Shown piece by piece: positions 7,455 through 16,300 of a stretch of DNA of 33,920 nucleotides. The first letter of the stretch is position 1. Every line of letters starts with the position of its first letter. The notes below the pieces were generated by a model, which searched no databases, was not told the origin of the DNA, and saw only the letters and a list, made by a program, of their open reading frames with translations. The stretch comes from a virus, in the IMG/VR virus record IMGVR_UViG_3300042543_000289, positions 1 to 33,920 of that record; one strand, 5' to 3'. The position numbers and the translations under genes are program-made.

Positions 7455-8944
7455 TGGCAGTTCAACCCGGCTCGATCTCCTCCCAGTCCGCAGCGGGCAC
7501 CCTGACCGGGGGTGAGCTGTTGCCCCTCGATCAGGACATCGGCTCACCGGTGTTGGCCACTGCGCTGACGGTGGGCCAGGGCTACCGCATCGTGAGCCTC
7601 GGGAACACCAACTGGCAGACCGTGGGCGCGGGAGCAGGTGCCGCGGTGGGCACCGTGTTCTCGTGCGAGGCGGTGGGCACCGGTACCGGCACCGCCCAGC
7701 GTGTGGACTGCCGACGGGTCACAGCGCAGGCGCTGGCGGGTCTCGCGGGGGTGGCTGCTGCGATCCTGGCGCACAGCCAGGCCGAGGACCCCCACCCCGG
7801 CTACACCACGGCGCAGGAGCTCTCCAACGCCCTGCAGGGCTACCTCACTGCCTCAGCAGCGGCGCAGACCTACCAGCCGCTCAGCACGAATCTCACGAAC
7901 CTGGCCGCCGTGGCCAGTCAGACCGCGTTCGGCCGGGCGTTCCTCGCGCTGGTGGATCAGGCCACCGCGCGCGACTACATCGGCCTGGGGTCTAGCGACA
8001 CGGCCACCCTCGCGGGCCTCACCCTGACCGGGCTGGCCATCTTGCCGCACATCCACGGCAACCTGGCGGGCGGGCTCTATGCCCACGTCAAAAACCTCAG
8101 CGGTGGCGCACTGGCAGCCGGCACGCCCCTGCGCATCACGGGCACCGTGGGCGCCACCACCACGCTGGAGGTGGTGGCCGCGAGCGCATCCTCGGCCGGG
8201 ACGATGCCGGCGCTGTTCGTGCTGTCGGAAGCCCTGGCGAACAACGCCGAGGGCCATGCAATCTTGCTCGGCGAGGTTACTGGGCTGAACACCGCCGGCA
8301 TGACACCCGGGGCGCCGCTGTTCGTTCCTTCTGGCGGGGGCGTGCTGACCGCCACCCGGCCCGCCGCCAACGCCCAGCAGGTGGCGACGGTCGGTCGGGT
8401 GCACGCCACAACCGGCAGTGTTCACGTCCTGCCCTGGCCGGTGCTGGCCGATGTGGCCACATCGGGCGCATACGCGGATCTGTCGGGTAGGCCAACACTT
8501 CTGGCGCTGGGATCCGCGGCGCCAGCGGCGCTTGCAGCCACGGCATCGGCCGGATCTAGCTCATTCGCCGCGCCGATTGATCATGCCCACCAGCGGGACA
8601 CTACGCTCGTGGTCGTCGCACTATCAGGCGGATCATCGGATCCGGTAGCAGCTCAAACGGTTGATCGGTGGATTCCCACAGTAGGCGGAACGATCATAGG
8701 CGCCGCGCTTGACTGCGAGACAGCCGTATCAGGCGCCGCGTTTATTGTCAACACAAGGCTAAATAGTTCTAGTATTTTCAGCACAAAACCACAAATTAAC
8801 GTGGGCGGAACCACTGCCAGCAACACTCCAGTTTTGTCTACAACCACATTTAGCGCTGGCGATGTTTTTAGGTTTGATATTGATCAAGCTAGCGGCGGCG
8901 CTAGACTAGCGAAATTAACTCTAACCATCAGGAGGTCTTCGTAA
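7454..8944 (+). CDS. putative fibre / head-fibre structural protein
   Basis: The 496-residue protein has a tail-fibre style. Ala/Gly/Thr-rich sequence with few charges carries the fibre-like stretch FLALVDQATARDYIGLG (about 165-181), reminiscent of the AARATLGL segments of tail fibres. The region 195-345 looks like repeated short beta strands. The C-terminal 120 residues (from about 375) form a separate beta-rich tip with TRLNSSSIFSTKPQINVGG. Base composition changes inside the gene: GC-rich up to about 8600, AT-rich after it, suggesting a replaced tip domain. It lies between the head connector and the tail terminator genes, an unusual place for a fibre. A capsid- or neck-attached fibre is therefore possible. 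Confidence 0.55.
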   Translation: MAVQPGSISSQSAAGTLTGGELLPLDQDIGSPVLATALTVGQGYRIVSLGNTNWQTVGAGAGAAVGTVFSCEAVGTGTGTAQRVDCRRVTAQALAGLAGVAAAILAHSQAEDPHPGYTTAQELSNALQGYLTASAAAQTYQPLSTNLTNLAAVASQTAFGRAFLALVDQATARDYIGLGSSDTATLAGLTLTGLAILPHIHGNLAGGLYAHVKNLSGGALAAGTPLRITGTVGATTTLEVVAASASSAGTMPALFVLSEALANNAEGHAILLGEVTGLNTAGMTPGAPLFVPSGGGVLTATRPAANAQQVATVGRVHATTGSVHVLPWPVLADVATSGAYADLSGRPTLLALGSAAPAALAATASAGSSSFAAPIDHAHQRDTTLVVVALSGGSSDPVAAQTVDRWIPTVGGTIIGAALDCETAVSGAAFIVNTRLNSSSIFSTKPQINVGGTTASNTPVLSTTTFSAGDVFRFDIDQASGGARLAKLTLTIRRSS

Positions 8945-9456
8945 TGAACTACATTTTAGCAAACACAGAAACCAACGAAGAAAGGCCTTACCCACGGCAA
9001 GACGGTAGCGATGTGGTTGGACTGCAGGATCCGCCGTGGGTTGTGCTAACGGTTATTCAAGATCCATATCCAAATCTTGAGGAAAATCAAACCGCTATTC
9101 CATCAAAAACGAAAGACTATGGTTTAAGGATTATTGCCTATGGCTGGGATGTAATTGATAACCCTCCACCAGGCCCGGACTATCAAGGCTTCTATGATGC
9201 ACTGATCGCCAGCTCTGTGTATCAAGCCGTCGTGCAAACTGAAGGAAAAACAGGAGACCAAGCGGCGGCAATGACCGTCTTTTTGGGCGCAATACAAGAA
9301 ACAAAAAATATCAAAGAAAATCCTCCAGCGTTGCAGGCTGCGATCTGGAAACTATTGAGTGAAATTACGCTTGCTGAAGAGGGTTACAATGAGCTTGAGC
9401 AAATGATGACGCAATATCGACTTAATGAGATTTACCAACTTCAACCGCCACAATGA
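8944..9456 (+). CDS. unknown protein, fibre-associated (possible chaperone or structural partner)
   Basis: I do not recognise this 170-residue protein. Residues 1-75 contain beta strands with PRQDGSDVVGL..PPWVVLTVIQDPYP. Residues 85-170 are mainly helical (QGFYDALIASSVYQAVVQTEG, ALQAAIWKLLSEITLAEEGYNELEQMM). This two-part layout, small size and place right after a fibre gene resemble fibre-assembly chaperones, but that is inference. The start is clear: GGAGG at 8931-8935 is eight bases before ATG 8944, among the best ribosome sites of the late operon. The whole gene is AT-rich, continuing the AT-rich tip of the preceding gene, so both probably arrived together. Confidence 0.6.
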   Translation: MNYILANTETNEERPYPRQDGSDVVGLQDPPWVVLTVIQDPYPNLEENQTAIPSKTKDYGLRIIAYGWDVIDNPPPGPDYQGFYDALIASSVYQAVVQTEGKTGDQAAAMTVFLGAIQETKNIKENPPALQAAIWKLLSEITLAEEGYNELEQMMTQYRLNEIYQLQPPQ

Positions 9457-10265
9457 GCGATATTGTCTACATAAATTCTATCAGGTTTCGATCTGCCTAT
9501 GACGCAGACGCTGCCGCATGGATTGCGCTCATCGAAGCGGCAGACGGTGCGGCACTGGAAGATGCTGTCAGAGATGTCTATAACTCGTTCGTGATCGGCT
9601 GCAAGGCCGACCCCAGCCTGAATCCCGGCGTCAGCAACTGGGCGGCGACCGAGCAGCTCCTGATCCTCAGAGGGCCCAGAACGTTGCCTGGTGCGTTCAT
9701 CACACCGAAAGGCCCGGCGGTTACAAACGTGGGCTTCTTGGCTGGAGATTATTCCAGAAAAGTTGATGTCAAGGGTAACGGTGCGAAGTATGTCAATACA
9801 AACCGTGGCCCATCAGCAGACGGGCAAAACAACGCTTCGCTGTGGTTAAATATAAACAGAGCAGCGACCACCAACAACACAAAATACGCGGGATGTCAGG
9901 ACGGCACCGGGCAAGCCACGCGAGTGATGGACAATAACGGATTGATCAATGCTGCGGTCAACTCATCGACCGCTTATTCGGGTCCAAGTGGATCAGCACA
10001 GCCAACGGGTTTCGTTGGGGTTGCGAGAAATTCATCCAGTCAGATAATCATAAGACACGGGGGGGTGAATTATACTTTTTCGAGCACGTCTGCCGCCCCT
10101 ATTAGCCTCAGTTACTACCTGTTCAGCAGGAACGTATCGGGATCTTCCAACCAAGGTACCGACGCGGGAATCTCCGCCTATGGATCCGGCAAGGCGGTTG
10201 ATCTGGCCCTGATGAATGCCAGGGTCGCAACGCTCCTTGCCGATCTAGCCGCCGACATCCCATGA
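9453..10265 (+). CDS. putative adhesin / receptor-binding structural protein
   Basis: This 270-residue protein has an N-terminal helical part (residues 14-75, DADAAAWIALIEAADGAALEDAVRDVYNSF) and then a long beta-rich part. The latter has many Asn, Ser, Thr and Gly residues (NTNRGPSADGQNNASLWLN, NNNTKYAGCQDGTG, SQIIIRHGGVNYTFSS) typical of a jelly-roll or concanavalin-like carbohydrate-binding fold. The ending, with YGSGKAVDLALMNARVATLLADLA, resembles the C-termini of other such phage proteins. It overlaps its neighbours by four bases on both sides. An adhesin role follows from composition and context and is not proven; no close family can be named. Confidence 0.5.
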   Translation: MSDIVYINSIRFRSAYDADAAAWIALIEAADGAALEDAVRDVYNSFVIGCKADPSLNPGVSNWAATEQLLILRGPRTLPGAFITPKGPAVTNVGFLAGDYSRKVDVKGNGAKYVNTNRGPSADGQNNASLWLNINRAATTNNTKYAGCQDGTGQATRVMDNNGLINAAVNSSTAYSGPSGSAQPTGFVGVARNSSSQIIIRHGGVNYTFSSTSAAPISLSYYLFSRNVSGSSNQGTDAGISAYGSGKAVDLALMNARVATLLADLAADIP

Positions 10266-10672
10266 ACGACACACCAAGCCCCGCTATCATGAAGCCAACA
10301 GAGCAGGAACCGCCTGACATGGACGCGGGAGAATCCAGTGAGCCCCAGCACAGGGTCTCCAGTGTTGAGAAGTGGAGCAACGACCCTCGCGTAACGACTG
10401 GCATCAGATTTTTCGTTGCAATCCTGCAGACCGCCTCGGCGGCGATGCTTATAGCAATCCTGGTGAAGTGGGATTCAATGGGTGATGCCATTGAGCGGCT
10501 TGAGATGAGGCTGCCATTGGTTGAGAACCGCGTAAGCGCTGGAGAGGCCAGGGCGGATAACTACAAAGAAGAGATAACGAGATTGCTTATACAGTCAAAA
10601 GTGCAGGAAGAGTTGCTCAGGAACACTGGCTGGCGCCTTAATCGACTTGAAAGAAAGGCAGGTATTCAGTGA
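10262..10672 (+). CDS. membrane-anchored coiled-coil protein, possible lysis accessory
   Basis: Residues 1-40 are acidic and Pro-rich. A single membrane segment follows (about 48-68, IRFFVAILQTASAAMLIAILV), then a helical coiled coil (about 70-130, DAIERLEMRLPLVENRVSAGEARADNYKEEI, shown as heptad-like Leu/Val spacing) that ends basic. A membrane anchor followed by a long helix recalls XhlA-like proteins or inner-membrane spanins. A tail- or neck-related role is also possible because the gene sits between adhesin and tail genes. It overlaps the next small membrane-protein gene by four bases, which favours a functional pair. Confidence is good that this is a gene, low for the role. Confidence 0.6.
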   Translation: MNDTPSPAIMKPTEQEPPDMDAGESSEPQHRVSSVEKWSNDPRVTTGIRFFVAILQTASAAMLIAILVKWDSMGDAIERLEMRLPLVENRVSAGEARADNYKEEITRLLIQSKVQEELLRNTGWRLNRLERKAGIQ

Positions 10673-10878
10673 GCAACCACCTACCCACCATCCTCCTCCT
10701 GGCGGGCGTCGCTCTGTTCGCGGGCGCCACGATCCCCACCGTTCACTGGCTGCAGTGCACCGCACACGCTGGTGGCCTGGCGTGCTCCGGAGCCGCGTCA
10801 ACCGCCCGTGAGAGCTGGCTGGGTGTGGCCTCCACCCTGCTGGGGCTGGCCTGGCAGGACCGCAGGGGGCAGCGATGA
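10669..10878 (+). CDS. small membrane protein, holin-like
   Basis: The 69-residue product starts at GTG 10669, with AGGCAGG nine to fifteen bases upstream. It has a strong N-terminal membrane segment (residues 7-28, ILLLAGVALFAGATIP) and a weaker hydrophobic stretch at 48-62. Two cysteines, C30 and C41, flank the loop between them and could form a disulfide outside the cytoplasm. The C-terminus is short and charged (DRRGQR). Size, two membrane segments and a charged tail fit a small holin, and the gene before it encodes a membrane coiled-coil protein. No endolysin is adjacent (the peptidase at 22391 is far away), so the holin call remains tentative. Confidence 0.5.
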   Translation: MSNHLPTILLLAGVALFAGATIPTVHWLQCTAHAGGLACSGAASTARESWLGVASTLLGLAWQDRRGQR

Positions 10879-11312
10879 GCACGATTCACCTGCAGTTCAA
10901 GGAGGGCCTCAGGGCGCTGATTGAAGCGGCGCCGGGCATCCAGGCCTGCTACACCAACCGCCCAGGGCCTGTCGGAGAAAACGAGCCGAAACCCGTGGTG
11001 ATCATCCGGGGAGACGTCGCCAGGGCTGAGGCGGACAATCAGCAGACCATGGCTCTGAAGACGCAGCTCAGGGTCTCGCTGTTCTTCGATCTTGTGGCGG
11101 GCGGGGAAAGCCTGGATGAGATCTCAGACCCCCACTGGATCACAGTCAACAACATCATGCACGGCGGCGCTCGTGATCTGCCTGGCGTTCAGGCCGTGGA
11201 GTTTTTGGAGCACCAGCCCGAGCCCGAGGGCGATGCGGGAAGGCTCGATCTGGTTTATCTTGTAACACAGAGAACCCGTCAACTGGACCTGACCTTTGTC
11301 CCGCCGACATGA
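10875..11312 (+). CDS. tail terminator / minor tail protein (gpU- or gpZ-like position)
   Basis: This 145-residue protein begins with the helix LQFKEGLRALIEAAPGI and then has alternating strands (KPVVIIRGDVARAEAD, TQLRVSLFFDLVAGG) and a final pair (AVEFLEHQPEPEG, GRLDLVYLVTQRT). That is the alpha/beta layout of tail-terminator and tail-completion proteins, which cap the tail tube and set its junction with the head. It is the first gene of the tail block, followed by the tail tube gene, as in lambda U-V. I could not pick between the gpU and gpZ families. The start overlaps the upstream stop by four bases. Confidence 0.65.
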   Translation: MSTIHLQFKEGLRALIEAAPGIQACYTNRPGPVGENEPKPVVIIRGDVARAEADNQQTMALKTQLRVSLFFDLVAGGESLDEISDPHWITVNNIMHGGARDLPGVQAVEFLEHQPEPEGDAGRLDLVYLVTQRTRQLDLTFVPPT

Positions 11313-11319
11313 CCCTCCC

Positions 11320-11508
11320 GTGAAGAGCCCACGAATGGAGACCCCGCCAGAAGACCATCCGCTGCCCACGACGTGGATCCTTGGCGGGTGGATCTGGAGC
11401 CCTGAGGCGGGCGAGTTCGTGCCCGCCTCTCCCCAGCCCGAACCCATAGCGCTGCTGGGCCCAGCGGACACCATCACCACCGAGGAGATCACCGATGGCC
11501 AAGGCTGA
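11320..11508 (+). CDS. small hypothetical tail-region protein
   Basis: This frame encodes about 62 residues from GTG 11320, or 57 from ATG 11335; a TTG at 11296 is possible but would overlap the previous gene. The product is Pro- and Trp-rich (HPLPTTWILGGWIWSPEAGEFVPA) with an acidic end. It overlaps the tail-tube start by 14 bases, and the tube's ribosome site (GAGGAG at 11480-11485) lies inside it. The composition is protein-like and the frame fits the tight operon spacing, so I keep it as a gene. No family or function is recognised. Confidence 0.5.
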   Translation: MKSPRMETPPEDHPLPTTWILGGWIWSPEAGEFVPASPQPEPIALLGPADTITTEEITDGQG

Positions 11509-12439
11509 TGCCGTACTGCTGTTCGCGCAGGCGGGAGCCACCTATGGGGAGGCGCCAGGAACATGGCTGGGCAGTCATGCGTTGAACGTGTTCAACGTGG
11601 AGATCAACCCCCTCGAGGCCGACTCCGCCGAGCGGGAGCAAGCCGACTCCGAGGGCGGTCGGGTCACGAAGCCGCACGTTCACAACAAACGAGCCTCCCT
11701 CTCGTTTTCCACCTATCTGGTGGGGAGTGGCGTGGCGGGCACTGCTCCAGCCTGGGGAGTCCTCCAGCAAGCCTGTGGACAGACCGTGACCACCGTTGCA
11801 GGAGTGTCCAACACCTATTCGATGGTCTCGCAGAATTCTCCCATGGGATTCTGTCACCTAATCGTCTATATCGGCGGTGAGAAATTCTTCTTTAATAACG
11901 CCAGGGGAACATGCGAGGAGAACTGGACTGGGCTGCCCACCGCGAGGTGGACTTTCCAGGGCCTGGAGAACACGCCCGTCACCGAGGCGATCCTCTCGCC
12001 CACCTACGCCAACACCGGCTTGGTTCGAGCCGTGGATGCTGTCAACACGCCAACCTTTGAGTTGGGCACACAAGCCTCTCCGATCGCCCGCGAGATCTCT
12101 AGCTGGACCTTCAGCTTAAACAACGAGCTGCAGCTTAGGAACAACGGTGGCGGTTCCCGTGAGGTGATGATCGTCACCGGCCTGCCCACTGCCAGCGTGA
12201 CAATCAGAGACACTGGTTTGTCGGATTACAACAACTTCAGCATTGCTGGAGATGAGACCGAGCAGCGGCTGCGGATCGTTCACGGCCCGATTGGTTCCCG
12301 GATCTCACGGGTGATCCCCCGCTGCACACTGGCGCCGGGCACCAGGGAGGCCGTGAATAACGAGACCTACCAGACTCACGCCCTCAACATTATGCACGAT
12401 TTCAACGTGCGCAATTACTCCACCCTGATCTGCTCCTGA
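11495..12439 (+). CDS. major tail (tube) protein
   Basis: This 314-residue protein is placed between the terminator and the tail chaperone, where lambda V (tail tube) is. The N-terminal part has the tube-protein form: AVLLFAQAGATYGEAPGTW, a long loop region, then LSFSTYLVGSGVAGTAPAWGVLQQACG (split here around SGV), which resembles the segment of other siphovirus tubes that describes a small beta sandwich. TARWTFQGLEN and the strand-rich middle follow. The C-terminal half (about 190-314, ISSWTFSLNNELQLRN onward) may be an added Ig-like or decorating domain. Hundreds of copies would form the tube around the tape measure. The start is set by GAGGAG ten to fifteen bases upstream. Confidence 0.8.
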   Translation: MAKADAVLLFAQAGATYGEAPGTWLGSHALNVFNVEINPLEADSAEREQADSEGGRVTKPHVHNKRASLSFSTYLVGSGVAGTAPAWGVLQQACGQTVTTVAGVSNTYSMVSQNSPMGFCHLIVYIGGEKFFFNNARGTCEENWTGLPTARWTFQGLENTPVTEAILSPTYANTGLVRAVDAVNTPTFELGTQASPIAREISSWTFSLNNELQLRNNGGGSREVMIVTGLPTASVTIRDTGLSDYNNFSIAGDETEQRLRIVHGPIGSRISRVIPRCTLAPGTREAVNNETYQTHALNIMHDFNVRNYSTLICS

Positions 12440-12446
12440 TCCCACC

Positions 12447-12896
12447 ATGGAATTCAATCTTTTTGAAAAGCCCAAAAGCTTCCACTGTGAAGTCAGCGGG
12501 GAAACTGAAGGCGCACGGTTTCATATCCTGGCGGAATTCAAGGCGTTTGGGTCGGATGAAGAGATTGAAAATGTAATGGCCCGCATTGAAGAACTTCAGA
12601 CGGATGGCGGCAGTTCAAGGAAAATTACTGCCGCTATCTACGAGATCGCTGACGAATTGTTTATCGGGTGGGTAAATCCCGTTGATCAACCACATCTTCA
12701 GATGCGCAGTTATGGCGAGCCGGTGGAGTGCACTGAGGAGTATCGAACCGCCTTCCTGAAGCGCCCTGGCGTGTCGTTCCAGATCATGATGGCCTACCAG
12801 AAACAGAGGTTCCAGGCGAAATCGGGAAACTCCGAGAGTTCGCGCACGAATGGTTTCGCGGCCCCGCCCCAGCCGAGGAAGACCGCGCGGACATGA
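12447..12896 (+). CDS. tail assembly chaperone, gpG-like
   Basis: The 149-residue protein lies between tail tube and tape measure, the fixed place of the tail chaperones. It has an N-terminal beta part (KSFHCEVSGETEGARFHILAEFKAF) and helices (DEEIENVMARIEEL, GVSFQIMMAYQKQRF) followed by an unstructured tail. In lambda, gpG and a -1 frameshifted gpGT coat and recruit the tape measure. Here the heptamer G GGA AAC at 12824-12830 lies in the correct phase for a -1 shift into the next frame. The unshifted product would be this protein; the shifted product would be about 288 residues. Confidence 0.8.
   Translation: MEFNLFEKPKSFHCEVSGETEGARFHILAEFKAFGSDEEIENVMARIEELQTDGGSSRKITAAIYEIADELFIGWVNPVDQPHLQMRSYGEPVECTEEYRTAFLKRPGVSFQIMMAYQKQRFQAKSGNSESSRTNGFAAPPQPRKTART
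12824..12830 (+). promoter_or_regulatory. programmed -1 ribosomal frameshift site (G GGA AAC)
   Basis: In the gpG-like frame these bases read G GGA AAC, a canonical X XXY YYZ slippery heptamer that differs from lambda's G GGA AAG by one base. A slip of one base backward re-pairs on GGG AAA and continues as CTC CGA GAG, an open frame that reads without a stop through the ATG at 12893 to the stop at 13312. Downstream, CGCGG (12857-12861) can pair with CCGCG (12883-12887). That hairpin starts 27 bases after the site, so it may not be the stimulator. Confidence 0.78.
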
Positions 12897-13312
12897 GGGC
12901 GGAGCAGCTCAACATGGCGCAGGAGCTGGGCGGCGACGAAACCGCCGAATCCCTGCGGCGCCAGTTCGAGGTGCTCGATCAACTGACCCGGGGGCCCGAC
13001 GGCGGCCCACCACGTCCTCCCTGGCGGGGCCCGGCCAGCCTCTGCCGTAACGCACGGGGCGAGCTGCTGATCCTGCCTGAGAACCTGCCGGCTGTGCTTG
13101 TCTGGCTGCAGTGCGGCAATCAGTGGCATCGCGCCGGCATGGAGGGGGAGCCCGTGGCGCATGATGCCCGTGCGGCGCTCGAATACGCCCGCGCACTCAA
13201 GGAGGAGGACCCCACCGTCCGTCCTTGGCGGGTGGCGGCAGATGTCCAGGTGATCGCCGCTGAGGTGCTCGGCCTGATGAAGCTCCAGCGCTCACGACGG
13301 AGGCCCGCCTAA
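12893..13312 (+). CDS. second tail assembly chaperone frame (GT extension, DUF1799-like)
   Basis: The 139-residue frame from ATG 12893 is probably made mainly as the C-terminal part of a G-GT fusion. The same frame is open upstream to the slippery site and there encodes LREFAHEWFRGPAPAEEDRAD, which reads as natural protein sequence. Hydrophobic helices (LPAVLVWLQCGNQW, VAADVQVIAAEVLGLMK) are mixed with GC-rich linkers. In lambda the T extension binds the tail tube while G binds the tape measure, so the fusion helps to assemble the two. Independent start at 12893 remains possible because ATGA overlaps the gpG-like stop. The stop is shared with the next start as TAATG. Confidence 0.75.
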   Translation: MRAEQLNMAQELGGDETAESLRRQFEVLDQLTRGPDGGPPRPPWRGPASLCRNARGELLILPENLPAVLVWLQCGNQWHRAGMEGEPVAHDARAALEYARALKEEDPTVRPWRVAADVQVIAAEVLGLMKLQRSRRRPA

Positions 13313-16300
13313 TGGCGAACGATCTCGATGCCCTGCTGAAGGTCCAGGCCCGGGTCACCGGCCAGCAGGACCTGAGGGAAGCTGATGCCCTGCTGAAGCG
13401 CCTTGGCGTCAGCGCGGACAACTCAGCCGGTGGCATGAAGCGCATGGCCCGAGCGGGCAACGACCTGCAAGGCGCCCTTGCCGCCATCGGCCTGGGCGCC
13501 GTCGTCGCGGGCCTCACCGCCTACGGACGGCAGGCGCTGACGGCTGGCGAGGATTCCCAGCTGCTGGCTCTGCGCGTCAAGGCACTGGCGGAGCCGCTCG
13601 GCGAGGTGGCGCGGCTGCAGGCGTTCACGGCGCGGGCGGCGGAGCAGTTTACCCTCGGCCAGAACGACGCCGGCCAGGCCGTCACGGACCTCTACGGCCG
13701 CCTCAGGCCGATGGGGGTCAGCTTGGATCAGATCGAGACGACCTTCATTGGCGTGTCAAAAGCTGCCCGGCTGTCGGGCCTAGGTGCGTTCGATGCCAAA
13801 GAGGCGTTCCGCCAGCTGGGCCAGGCCATGGGGAGCGGGCGGCTCCAGGGCGATGAGCTGCGGTCACTCATGGAGCGGATGCCTGGGATCGGCCAGGCGA
13901 TTGTCGAGGTTTTCAACGACATCAGCCGCAGCCGTGGCCTTCAGCAGATCACCCGGCAGCGGGCGGAGCAACTGGTGGCTGAGGTGCGCGACGGGGAGAA
14001 GCGGCAGACCGAGGAACTGCAGGAGGGGATCAGGGACCGGCAGCGGGCGATGCAGCGAGACACGGACGACCAGCTCCGGCTGATCGCCAGGCGTTACGAC
14101 GAACTGCGCACCGCGATGAATCAAGCGGAGGAGGATGGCGACACCAAGCGCGACAGGGCAACGCAGGACAGGTTGGATGCCGAAAAGAAAGCTATAGACG
14201 AGCGATATAAGATTGAGCGCGATGGAATAGAAGAGCGCGTCAAGTTGCGACTCAAGGAGGTATCTGGAGACACCAGCTTAAGCGATGCACAAAGAGAAGC
14301 GGTAGAGAAAAGAATATCGGACGAAAGGGATGCAATTCTTGATGGTATTCAGGAGCGCCAGAGTGAGGAGCTGAAGAAACTCTCTCGCGGCTACGAGGAT
14401 CAGGCCAACCAATCCAGGCGGGCCAGGGAAGCGGAACGGACGAAAAAGGCGAATGCCCTGCAGGACCAACAGCGGGCCGAGGAGGATCAGGTGCGCGAAT
14501 CCCTGCGGCGCCGGCAGGAAGACTTGCAGTCTGCAATGAACAAGGAGCTGGAGATACAGAAAGGGGCGAACAAGAAGGCCATTGTTGACATTCTACTCAG
14601 GTCAAAGGTAACAGTTGGCGACATCAAGAAGATGGGCGCCGAGGGGCTGATAACGACTGACATCATGCTCAAGGCGATGGATAAGCTCGCTCAGAAATCC
14701 ATCCCGCCACCCACGGCGCTGATGGAGTTTAACAAGGCGATGAAAGACCTCACGAAAGTGATAGGTGATGATCTGCTGCCTACGCTGACGCCTGCGATTC
14801 AGGGTATAACGTCGCTGATTAAGTCATTCATTGCCGCTCCTGCCTGGGCGAAGCAACTCACGGTTGGCCTCGGCTTGTTGGTTGCTGCATTAGGCTCTCT
14901 TGCCCTGCTTGTTGCATCTGCAAAGTTCATTGGAGTCAGTCTTGGAATTGTCAAGCTGATTAAGCACTTCAAGGATTTGGCGAGTGCTTCACGGCTGGCC
15001 CGTGAGGCAACAAAAACCATAGGGGAAGCGCTTGTCCCCACGGCAACCATTGGTAAGCCCATCACACCGCAACAGCTCGGACTAGATCTAAGCAAAAAAT
15101 TCCAAGGCTACCAACTACCGCTAGAACTCGATCTTGTCACGCCAAAAATTCCACCAATCAAGGCGGACCTTGTTCCAGAGGTGCCACCTAGTGCTATGTC
15201 CAGGCTGATGGGCAGCCTTGGCGGCATCGGGCGAGCACTGCGCGGGCTGATCGCTGACGTGGCACTGTTCGGCGTCAGTCTGCTGGGCCTGATCCCCGGC
15301 GTGGGTCGCCTCGGCGCGGCGTTCGCGAGCCTGAGGATTGGCGCCACGATCGCGGGCTGGCTGGGCGCCTTGGTGCCCTTCGCCGGCCAGGCAATCGCAG
15401 CCATGGCGCCCTTCCTCGCCTGGATCACCGGCACCCTGCTCCCAACCCTGGTGGGTGTGTTCTCCGGCCCCGTGGGCTGGATTGCCCTGGGCCTGGCCGC
15501 GCTGGTGGTGGGGATGGTCTACTTCCGGGAGCCAATCATGGACTTCCTGTCGTGGGCTCTCGGAGAGATCGCGACATTCTGGAAAAACGTATGGAACTTC
15601 ATCTACGAAACGCAGCTTGAGCCCTGGGTTAATCTGTGGAATAGCGACCTCCTGAAACCCATAAGAGATGCCGCTAAGTCCTGGCTGAATAGCATAGTTA
15701 AATTCTTCGGCGGGATTCTTGAGTTCATCGATAAGAATTGGCTGAAGCAGTGGGGGGCCTACTGGGAGAGCTTTGCTAATGATCCCTTTGCATTCATCGA
15801 AAAGGTAGAGAGGCGGTTCGGCGATCTGTGGTCCAGCGTTGTAGAAACCTGGAAGCGAATCCCTGGCATCCTGCAGAATGTGTGGGATTCTGTCCTCAAC
15901 GGCATGGGCAGGACATGGCGTTGGATGATTGGCGGCGCTGTTGACGCTCTGAATGGAATTATCAGGCTGTGGAATAGTGTCTCTCAGAACGTGAACAGAT
16001 TGCCAACACCTGTAAAGCTGCCAGTAATCCCTGAGATCATGACGGGCCAGATCCCAGGCTTCGCCCGTGGCGGCTGGGTGTCGCGGCCCACGATCGCCCA
16101 GCTCGGCGAGGGCGGCGATCCGGGCGGGGAGTACGCAATCCCAGCCGGCCGGATGGACGCCGCCATGGCTGCGTGGATGCAGGGCGTCAGGGGCCCCGCC
16201 CTGGTGCAGGCCTGGCAATCCTCCCCCTCTCCTGCAGGGGCTCCAGCGGCTGCCCCCCTGCCTGGCAGCTACGGCGCAGCGCCACAGGTCACCCTCCAGC

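Noticed and set aside
12857-12887. Hairpin CGCGG/CCGCG as the stimulator of the frameshift
   Set aside because: It begins about 27 bases after the slippery heptamer, farther than the usual 5-9 base spacing, so it cannot be claimed as the stimulator; a pseudoknot would need folding analysis.
15121-16218. Long minus-strand frame (365 codons) opposite the tape-measure gene
   Set aside because: The opposing tape-measure frame continues through it with normal protein composition and a recognisable C-terminus; the antisense product is His/Arg/Pro-rich shadow sequence.
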